Source of the DNA: an uncultured Angelakisella sp.
Lineage (GTDB): Bacteria; Bacillota; Clostridia; Oscillospirales; Ruminococcaceae
DNA: 64,000 bases
Reading direction: 5' to 3'
NCBI GenBank assembly: GCA_934524965.1
Contig: CAKSYU010000001.1
Span: 1-64,000, forward strand
Every line of letters starts with the position of its first letter. The stretch's first letter is position 1. A program made the position numbers and the translations under genes. The notes beneath the pieces are model-generated. The model searched no databases, was not told the origin of the DNA, and saw nothing but the letters and a program-made list of their open reading frames with translations. Shown here in pieces: positions 58,040-64,000 of this stretch.

Positions 58040-58750
58040 ATGTCTACCCCCCATAACGCTGCCCAAAAGGGACAGATCGCACCCAATGTACTGATGGCGG
58101 GCGACCCGCTGCGCGCCCAATTCACCGCCGAAAACTATCTGGAGAACCCCGTTTGCTTTAACACCGTGCGCGGTATGCTGGGCTACACCGGCACCTACCA
58201 CGGCGTACCCGTTTCCATTATGGGGCACGGCATGGGCATTCCCTCCATCGGCATTTACAGCTACGAGCTGTTCCATTTCTACGATGTGGAAAATATTATC
58301 CGCTTTGGCAGTGCCGGCGCGCTGCACCCCGACCTGCACCTGGGCGATATCGTGATCGCCGAGGGTGCCTGTACCGACAGCAACTATATGGCGCAGTTCC
58401 AGCTGCCCGGCACCTACGCACCCATCGCGGACTGGAAGCTGCTTTCCACCGCGGCGAAGCTGGCGGAGGAGCGGAGCCTGAAGCACATGGTGGGCAATGT
58501 CCTTTCCAGTGACTGCTTCTATTCGGCGCACCCCGAACGCACCGACCTGTGGCGCCCCATGGGGGTACTGTGCGTGGAGATGGAGATGCCTGCCCTGTAT
58601 GCCAACGCCGCCTATGCCGGCAAGCGCGCGCTGGGGATCCTCTCCATCAGCGATGTCATCGGCAAGAATGAGGAGCTGAGCCCCGAAGACCGGCAGACCA
58701 AGTTCACCAACATGATGGAGCTGGCGCTGGATACGGTGACGAGCCTGTGA
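58040..58750 (+). CDS. deoD: Purine nucleoside phosphorylase, DeoD type
   Basis: A 236-aa enzyme. STPHNAAQKGQIAPNVLMAG at the start contains the phosphate-site His of hexameric PNPs, followed by GHGMGIPSIGIYSYEL, IRFGSAGALHPDLHLGDIVI and VEMEMPALYA (ribose Glu/Met), and SDVIGKNEELSPEDRQ with the catalytic Asp. It cleaves purine nucleosides with phosphate. AAAGGAG precedes ATG 58040. The next gene overlaps its stop codon. Confidence 0.94.
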   Translation: MSTPHNAAQKGQIAPNVLMAGDPLRAQFTAENYLENPVCFNTVRGMLGYTGTYHGVPVSIMGHGMGIPSIGIYSYELFHFYDVENIIRFGSAGALHPDLHLGDIVIAEGACTDSNYMAQFQLPGTYAPIADWKLLSTAAKLAEERSLKHMVGNVLSSDCFYSAHPERTDLWRPMGVLCVEMEMPALYANAAYAGKRALGILSISDVIGKNEELSPEDRQTKFTNMMELALDTVTSL

Positions 58751-59322
58751 GCGGCGAGCGGCTGCCCGACCGCAGCGGCGGCGGACAGGAAAAGCGGACA
58801 TGGATCCTGGTCGCGGTGATCTGCGCGATATTGCTGGGCGTTTCGGCTGTGATGTTCATTCCCGTAAAGAGCAAGATGAATGAGACGCTGCCCGCCGTGA
58901 TGCTGGACCGTGAAAGCGGCGAGACGCAGGTGACGACGCTGACCCTTGACGGCACCTGGGGACAGCAGCGCATGGGCAAATCCGCCATGACCTATAAGGG
59001 CATCGTGGGGACTGCCGCGCTGGACTATACCCTGTGGGACGGCATGGATACAACAGACACCCTGCTGAATGAGAATACGGACGGCGGCTATCTGATCGGT
59101 GGGTTCTTCTATAATCACTTCCATAGTGAAGATCACGAGGAAGGCTACGGCTGGCTGATCACCGACCGGGAACGGAGCTGCTGGCTGCTGGTGACGGGTC
59201 CTCTGGACGAAAATAACAGCGGCAAGGAGTACATCATTGCCGCACCGGCGAGCAGCATGGAGGAAGCGAAAGCCATTTGTGAGAAGCTGGGCGCCTACAC
59301 GGACAGCTTCGGCAAAGCCTGA
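58747..59322 (+). CDS. Membrane-anchored protein of unknown function, 191 aa
   Basis: GTG 58747 overlaps the deoD stop (GTGA). A charged N terminus (about 17 residues) is followed by one membrane helix (WILVAVICAILLGVSAVMFI) and an outer domain of about 150 residues with DYTLWDGMDTTD, YGWLITDRERSCWLLVTGP and a C-terminal helix. No family recognised. It ends just before a strong terminator, so deoD and this gene form one unit. Confidence 0.65.
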   Translation: MSGERLPDRSGGGQEKRTWILVAVICAILLGVSAVMFIPVKSKMNETLPAVMLDRESGETQVTTLTLDGTWGQQRMGKSAMTYKGIVGTAALDYTLWDGMDTTDTLLNENTDGGYLIGGFFYNHFHSEDHEEGYGWLITDRERSCWLLVTGPLDENNSGKEYIIAAPASSMEEAKAICEKLGAYTDSFGKA

Positions 59323-59330
59323 CAGCATAC

Positions 59331-59356
59331 AAAAAAGCCCCTTTGGGGGCTTTTTT
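59331..59356. terminator. Bidirectional terminator
   Basis: AAAAAAGCCCC and GGGGGCTTTTTT form a short strong hairpin with T-runs on both strands. Confidence 0.9.
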
Positions 59357-59410
59357 CTTTTGCGTTCGGGCAGAAAATACCGCCGATCCTCCCCCCCTGC
59401 CGCGGGAAAA

Positions 59411-59638
59411 TCAGCGGTTCACCTCTTTGCGGTCGGTGCGCCCCATGATGTAATCCATGCTGACGCCATAAAAATCCGCCAGCAGCATCAGCGTTTCGGT
59501 GGGCGGGACACGCTCGCCGTTTTCGTATTTGGAGATCAGCGCCTGCTCGATGCCGGTCTGCATCTGCACGGCAAGCTGGGAAAGACCTTTTTGTTTTCTT
59601 AGCGCTTTTAATGTGGCGGCTGTCATTCTGTTCATCAC
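59411..59638 (-). CDS. XRE family HTH regulator
   Basis: A 75-aa protein, essentially one Cro/C1-type domain: TLKALRKQKGLSQLAVQMQTG, ISKYENGERVPPTETL and LLADFYGVSMDYIMGRT. The start may be ATG 59638 or one of two internal ATGs 3-12 bases later. It is divergent from a 63-aa ORF, with a perfect palindrome between them that is a likely operator. Confidence 0.88.
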   Translation of the reverse strand: MMNRMTAATLKALRKQKGLSQLAVQMQTGIEQALISKYENGERVPPTETLMLLADFYGVSMDYIMGRTDRKEVNR

Positions 59639-59672
59639 CTAATAGAATTACGCCACAAAAAGCGGTGGGAGA

Positions 59673-59717
59673 ATATGACAGTTCGTCATATTTCAAATCT
59701 TTTCGTCAAATATAATG
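59673..59717 (+). promoter_or_regulatory. Operator palindrome and -10 box between the XRE gene and the small ORF
   Basis: AATATGAC (59673-59680) and GTCATATT (59686-59693) form a perfect 8-bp palindrome. TTCGTCA occurs at 59683 and again at 59703, and TATAAT at 59712-59717 reads toward the 63-aa ORF. The likely binder is the adjacent XRE protein. Confidence 0.6.
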
Positions 59718-59753
59718 GTTTTACATAATAATGGAAATGGCGGAGGTTTGAAC

Positions 59754-59945
59754 ATGTTTGACTATGAGATGCTGTATCACCAGCTGTACGGCGCGGTGGG
59801 TGAGGCGCTGCGGACAATAGAGCGGGAGCAGCAAGCCTGTGAGGAGCAGTGCATGCAACGCGACGCGCCGGATTATCGGGCGATGTATCTTCACCTTTTT
59901 GCCGTGACGGAGGATATCCGGCGCCGGCTGACCCTGATGAAATAA
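59754..59945 (+). CDS. Small acidic helical protein, 63 aa
   Basis: ATG 59754 follows GGAGGTTTGAAC. The protein is helical (VGEALRTIEREQQACEEQCM) with two Cys and no membrane segment; no family recognised. It has its own -10 box, ribosome site and terminator, so it is a real transcription unit, probably controlled by the divergent XRE regulator. Confidence 0.65.
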   Translation: MFDYEMLYHQLYGAVGEALRTIEREQQACEEQCMQRDAPDYRAMYLHLFAVTEDIRRRLTLMK

Positions 59946-59949
59946 GAAT

Positions 59950-59991
59950 GCCCCCTATCCGGCAAAAGCAGCCGTGACAGGGGGCTTTTTT
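59950..59991 (+). terminator. Terminator of the 63-aa ORF
   Basis: GCCCCCT (59950-59956) pairs with AGGGGGC (59979-59985), with an inner CGGC/GCCG pair, followed by TTTTTT. The last bases touch the stop of the convergent ZIP gene. Confidence 0.8.
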
Positions 59992-60767
59992 CAGCCAAGG
60001 GCAACATCCAGCACCATCATCACGCTGAAGCCGACGGCAAAGAATACCGTGCCGATATTGGAGTGGCGCCCCTGCGACATCTCCGGAATCAGCTCCTCCA
60101 CCACCACATACAGCATGGCACCCGCCGCAAAGCTGAGGAGATACGGCAGGGCAGGCAGAATGAACTGTGCCGCCAGAATGGTGAGCAATGCCCCGATCGG
60201 CTCCACAATGCCGGAGAGGACGCCGCCCAGAAAGGCGCGGCTTTTCTTTTCGCCCTCCGCGCGCAGCGGCAGGGAGATGATAGCGCCCTCGGGGAAATTC
60301 TGTATGGCGATGCCGAGGGAGAGCGCCAAGGCGCCCGCCGCCGTGATGCTTTCACTGCCGGAAAGCCAGCCCGCGTACACCACGCCTACCGCCATGCCCT
60401 CCGGAATATTGTGCAGGGTAACGGCAAGCACCATCATGGTGGTGCGGCGCAGGTGACTTTTGGGACCCTCCTGCTGCTGACCGCTGTTATGTAAATGTGG
60501 AATGATATGATCCAGCAGGAGGAGGAACAGAATACCCGCCCAGAAGCCCGCCGCCGCGGGGAAAAATGACCATTTGCCCAGATGGGCGGATTGCTCGATG
60601 GCGGGGATCAGCAGGCTCCAGACCGAAGCCGCGACCATAACGCCGGCGGCAAAGCCATTGAGACTGCGCTGCACCGGATCGCTGAGGGACCTTTTCATAA
60701 AAAAGACCGAGGCGGCACCCAGCGCCGTGCCGAGAAAGGGAATGAAGATCCCGTAAAAGACTGTCAT
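59991..60767 (-). CDS. ZIP family metal transporter (GufA-like)
   Basis: A 258-aa membrane protein with about 8 segments. VTLHNIPEGMAVGVVYAG (about 117-134) and GIAIQNFPEGAIISLPLR (about 153-170) are the two metal-binding helices in the GufA/ZIP11 form, and VVEELIPEMSQGRHS lies near the end. It should import zinc, manganese or iron. AAGGAGA precedes ATG 60767. A palindrome on its promoter suggests metal control. Confidence 0.9.
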   Translation of the reverse strand: MTVFYGIFIPFLGTALGAASVFFMKRSLSDPVQRSLNGFAAGVMVAASVWSLLIPAIEQSAHLGKWSFFPAAAGFWAGILFLLLLDHIIPHLHNSGQQQEGPKSHLRRTTMMVLAVTLHNIPEGMAVGVVYAGWLSGSESITAAGALALSLGIAIQNFPEGAIISLPLRAEGEKKSRAFLGGVLSGIVEPIGALLTILAAQFILPALPYLLSFAAGAMLYVVVEELIPEMSQGRHSNIGTVFFAVGFSVMMVLDVALG

Positions 60768-60786
60768 TGAGAGTTCTCCTTTTTTA

Positions 60787-60834
60787 GTTAGCAGTTGCTA
60801 ACCGTATTATAACGCAACCCCGCTTCCCCGTCAA
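60787..60834 (-). promoter_or_regulatory. Promoter with palindromic operator of the ZIP gene
   Basis: On the minus strand TTGACG (60829-60834), 17-base spacer, TATAAT (60806-60811), directly followed by the palindrome GTTAGCA-AC-TGCTAAC (60787-60802), which covers the start of transcription. The shape recalls DtxR/MntR-type operators; the regulator is not encoded here. Confidence 0.75.
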
Positions 60835-60893
60835 CGGGCGACGGGCAGAAGAAAACGGCAGCCCCACGCACAGGACTGCCGGAAAAGATCTTA

Positions 60894-62225
60894 TCAGAAA
60901 GCGACCTTCATAAAGAGCGCCACGCAGCAAAGCAGAATTGCCAGCGGGACATAGAGATAACGCCCGATGCCATACCACAGCCTGCCGCGCTGCTTTCTGC
61001 TGCCGGTATTAACGGCGGCAAGCAGGTCGTCTTTTTTCATCACATAGAACCACGAGACCGCGCCGAGGGTGGCGCCGATGGGAATGATGTAGATGGAGAC
61101 AAGATCCATCCACGGTCCCCATTGGGAGATGGTCTCCATACCGATGCCGAAGCCAAGGCACAGCACACCCAGAATGATGAGGGTGGCGGTACGGCTGAGC
61201 CGCGGGAAGCGGTGCTGGAGGGATTCCGCGACTGCCTCGAACATATTTTGCAGCGAGCTGACCCCCGCGAAGATCATAGCGACATAAAGAATGACGGCGA
61301 AAAGCTGACCCAGCGGGATATCCTGCAAAATGGTGGGTAGCGTGACAAAGAGAAGGCTGGGTCCCGCGCCGACATCCAGCCCGTAGGAGAAGCAGGCGGG
61401 AATGATGACCAGCGCCGCTACCACCGCCGCGATGGTATCGAACAGGGCGGTGTGCTGCGCCACGCCGACGACATCTTCCCGCGGGGAAAGATAAGCGCCG
61501 TAGACGATCATGCCGCTGCCGGTGACGGAAAGTGAGAAGAATGCCTGCCCCATCGCCCAGATCCAGATCATGGGGTCGGCGAGAGCTTCCCAGCGGGGCG
61601 TGAACATGAAGCGGTAGCCCTCCGTCGCCCCGGGGAGGAAAAATACCCGCACCGCCAGCACCAGAAAGATGAGGAAGAAGAGCGGCATCATGATCTTATT
61701 GGTTTTTTCGATGCTGTGGGCACCGAGGAACAGCGTAAGCAGTGTGCCGACCACCACGATGATGTGGTAAGGAATGACCGAGTAGGGCTGCGAGGAAAAA
61801 GAGGCGAACCACGCGGCGGTATCGGCGGTCATCAGGGTGCCGGTGAGGGAATCGACCAGTGCCTTGAGGACATAGGTGACAATAACCGCGTAGCCGATGG
61901 CGATGCAGAGCGAACCTGCCAGCGGCAGCCAACCCAGCGCCCCGCCGACTTTACCTGCCTTTTCCCCACGGGTCGCCCACGCATTGCGGTAGGCGCCCAG
62001 CGTGCCGGTCGCCGCGCGGCGTCCCATGGCAAATTCCGCCGGAAGCCCGACATAGCTGAAGATGATGACAAACAGCAGGTAGATGAGCAGGAATGCCCCG
62101 CCGCCGTTGCTGCCCAGCTTATTGGGGAAGCCCCAGACATTTGCCATGCCGACCGCCGAACCGACCGACGCCAGAATGAAACCCCAGCGGCTGGCAAAGC
62201 TCCTTGTGCTTTTTTGATGCTTCAT
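60894..62225 (-). CDS. Neurotransmitter:sodium symporter family transporter
   Basis: A 443-aa protein with about 11-12 helices. The first helix has GSAVGMANVWGFPNKLGSNG, the Na+ and substrate site of the NSS family, followed by GGGAFLLIYLLFVIIFSYVG and later GAHSIEKTNKIMMP. It couples Na+ to uptake of an amino acid or related amine. ATG 62225 fits GGAG nine bases upstream; ATG 62231 is too close. Bacterial members often have 11 helices. Confidence 0.9.
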   Translation of the reverse strand: MKHQKSTRSFASRWGFILASVGSAVGMANVWGFPNKLGSNGGGAFLLIYLLFVIIFSYVGLPAEFAMGRRAATGTLGAYRNAWATRGEKAGKVGGALGWLPLAGSLCIAIGYAVIVTYVLKALVDSLTGTLMTADTAAWFASFSSQPYSVIPYHIIVVVGTLLTLFLGAHSIEKTNKIMMPLFFLIFLVLAVRVFFLPGATEGYRFMFTPRWEALADPMIWIWAMGQAFFSLSVTGSGMIVYGAYLSPREDVVGVAQHTALFDTIAAVVAALVIIPACFSYGLDVGAGPSLLFVTLPTILQDIPLGQLFAVILYVAMIFAGVSSLQNMFEAVAESLQHRFPRLSRTATLIILGVLCLGFGIGMETISQWGPWMDLVSIYIIPIGATLGAVSWFYVMKKDDLLAAVNTGSRKQRGRLWYGIGRYLYVPLAILLCCVALFMKVAF

Positions 62226-62351
62226 TTTCATTTTCTCCGTTCCGCAAAAGGAGCCTGACCCGTTTGCGGTCGGCTCCAAACGATAATGCCAATATTTTAG
62301 TGCTTTACAGTGAAAAAGTCAAGTCTTTGGCGGCAAAGCAGCGTTTTCTCG

Positions 62352-62394
62352 AAAAAAAGCGGCAGGGGCGACCCCCGAAGAGGCCACCCCTGCC
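62352..62394 (-). terminator. Terminator of the ABC exporter gene
   Basis: On the minus strand GGCAGGGGTGGC pairs with GGTCGCCCCTGCC, followed by TTTTTTT. It lies about 30 bases past the stop. Confidence 0.85.
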
Positions 62395-62424
62395 CTGCTG
62401 CGGCTGTTTTTTTGCAAAGTACTT

Positions 62425-64000
62425 TTATTCCGCGGCGATGCGCCAGCCCTCCGCCTGCTCGCGGATCCGCATAAAGCGGCGGTAGAGACCTTCCTGCTGT
62501 ACCAACTGGGCGTGGGTGCCCTGCTCGACGATCTCACCGTCTTCGACCACAAGGATCTGATCGGCGTGGCGGACGGTTTTTAACCGATGAGCGATCATAA
62601 TGACAGTCTTTTCGCGGGTCAACTCCGCAAGGGCTTCGGTCAGCTCCTTTTCGTTTTCCGGATCGACATTGGCCGTCGCTTCGTCTAAAATGACAATGGG
62701 CGCATCTTTCAGCATGGCACGGGCAATGGAAATGCGCTGCCGCTCGCCGCCGGAAAGGGTGCCCACCGCCGCTGCCGACCTTGGTATCAAAGCCGTTTTC
62801 CAGCCCCATGATAAACTCATAGCAGCCGCAGTCCCGTGCCGCCTGTTCTACCTCGGCATCGGTCGCACCCGCACGCCCCATTCGGATATTTTCCCGCACG
62901 GTGGTATCAAAAAGGAAGCTTTCCTGCGAGACATAAGCAATGAGCCTATGGTAATGCTCCGCGGAAATATTACGAAGATCCGCGCCGCCCACCGTAATGC
63001 TGCCGCTGCCCACATCCCAAAAAGAAGCAATAAGCTTGGCAATGGTGGATTTACCGCTGCCGGAAGGTCCCACAAGGGCATTGACCGTTCCCTCACGGAA
63101 GGTCTGGTCGATCCCGTGCAGCACCTCTGTACCGTTGTAGCCGAAATGGACCCCGTGCAGTGCCACCGTGCTGCCGCAGGGCGTTTGTATATCCTCCGCA
63201 GGGCGGGAAAGCTCCGGCGCCGCCAGAACAGAGGTCACCTCGCCAATGATGGTTTTCACTTTGGCAAGATCATCGGTGAACTTCATACAGCCGATAAGCG
63301 GTGTAATAAGTCCCAGGGAAAGGATCACGATAAGAATAAATTTTCCCGGTGCCAGCATTCCGTTTTTCATCAGCAGACCGCCGATGGGCAGAACGGTGAG
63401 CAGAGTGGCGGGCATAATGTTCATGGCGAAGGTAAAGTAGAAGTTGCTTTTCTTCATCCAGTCGATGTAGCTTTGGGCACACTCCCGTGCGGCAGCAACA
63501 TACTTTTCGTAGCTGCTTTTTGCCTTGCCGAACACCTTGATGACCTCGATCCCGCCGATATACTCCACGGCGGTATCGTTAAGCGTTTTGGTCGCCGCTA
63601 CCGTGCGGGCATAGTTTTTCTCGTAGCCCGCCATCATCTGCGCAAAAAACACCATACCAGCCGGAAGCGTGAGCAGAGCGGCAAATGCCATGCGCCAATC
63701 CATGCAGAACAGATACAAAAGCGCTGCCAGCGTGGCTACGGCATTGCTGCTCATTTCCGGCAGCACATGCGCCAGCGTCGGCTCCATGCTGTCTACCCGC
63801 TCCACAAGAATGTTTTTCAGCTCGCCGGAGCCCTTTGCCCGCACATCGCCCAGCGGCATCTGCGCCAGCTTTTCCAGCCCCTGCCGCCGGATATTGCCCA
63901 GCACGGCAAAGGTCGCCTGATGTGACTGAGCAGCGGAAAGCGAATGGCATGTTACGCGCAGCAGCCACATGACCGCCATAACCGCGCAGTCGATAAGATA
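62425..64000 (-). pseudogene. ABC exporter (fused permease-ATPase), frameshifted and cut by the window edge
   Basis: The gene runs off the right edge, so its N terminus is missing. The permease part (LGLITPLIGCMKFTDDLAK) is followed by the ATPase: Walker A GPSGSGKSTIAKLIASF, Q-loop VSQESFLFDTTVREN, signature LSGGERQRISIARAM, Walker B IVILDEATANVDPEN and switch IAHRLKTVRHAD. The frame changes inside DTKVGSGGG just before the signature, explained by one extra base in the run 62762-62764. All motifs are intact on both sides, so a sequence error is likely. It resembles exporters encoded in pairs (heterodimers). Confidence 0.85.

Noticed and set aside
1..64000. CRISPR arrays, tRNA and rRNA genes
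   Set aside because: No regularly spaced identical short repeats, and no tRNA- or rRNA-like sequences were recognised by eye. A short tRNA could still be missed without a search tool.

Overview
The window looks like chromosomal DNA of a GC-rich member of the Bacillota, class Clostridia, probably an Oscillospirales/Ruminococcaceae gut bacterium. This rests on the gene set (RNase J, YolD with a Y-family polymerase under a Clostridia-type LexA box, a nifS-nifU Fe-S pair, AI-2E permease, TnpX-type serine recombinase), strong AAGGAGG ribosome sites with many GTG/TTG starts, and GC-rich coding DNA with AT-rich promoter islands. No marker gene fixes the species. No rRNA, tRNA or CRISPR array was found.

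Layout. 1-6.4 kb: the right part of an integrative mobile element with a leader/attenuator, HTH regulator, broken CRESS-virus-like HUH/SF3 Rep, FtsK-type coupling ATPase, excisionase-like protein, small TnpW-like protein and large serine recombinase. 6.5-11.4 kb: a leftward block with a cytidylate kinase-like protein, two anion permeases, a MmcQ/YjbR protein and a sugar nucleotidyltransferase. 11.5-19.3 kb: ZIP transporter, AzlCD branched-chain amino acid exporter, FMN reductase, XdhC, MutY, RlmD and a Vat-like acetyltransferase. 19.5-24.6 kb: leftward envelope proteins, a low-molecular-weight phosphatase and an SOS-type translesion polymerase/YolD pair. 25-31 kb: PfkB kinase, AI-2E permease, lipoprotein and a membrane-flavodoxin fusion. 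32-37.7 kb: RNase J and RNase HI back to back, then nifS-nifU. 38.6-47.6 kb: a leftward gene cluster (DUF1257/Ycf35, DUF2997, unknown, radical SAM, Ycf46-type AAA ATPase, giant RCC1-like propeller, GrpE-like, Hsp70-like). 47.7-52 kb: LysR regulator, malonate decarboxylase alpha subunit and BirA. 52-64 kb: MacB-type ABC transporter, amidohydrolase, uridine kinase, DeoD, a second ZIP transporter with a palindromic operator, an NSS transporter and a truncated ABC exporter.

The most distinctive system is the 38.6-47.6 kb cluster. It joins proteins known mainly as uncharacterised cyanobacterial/plastid families to a private Hsp70-GrpE pair, an AAA ATPase, a radical SAM enzyme and a very large propeller protein, with several start-stop overlaps that argue for co-expression.

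The second feature is an unusual load of structured intergenic repeats: five copies of one three-armed cloverleaf repeat (family A), three of another (family B), two MITE-like elements with TA duplications (about 272 bp), an inverted pair of 110-bp terminator-bearing repeats, and a hairpin-dense 870-bp noncoding tract that shares modules with a second locus.

Several genes (rep, mmcQ, azlC, a small membrane protein, the last ABC exporter) carry single-base frameshifts, some in homopolymer runs, so some apparent pseudogenes may be sequence errors.
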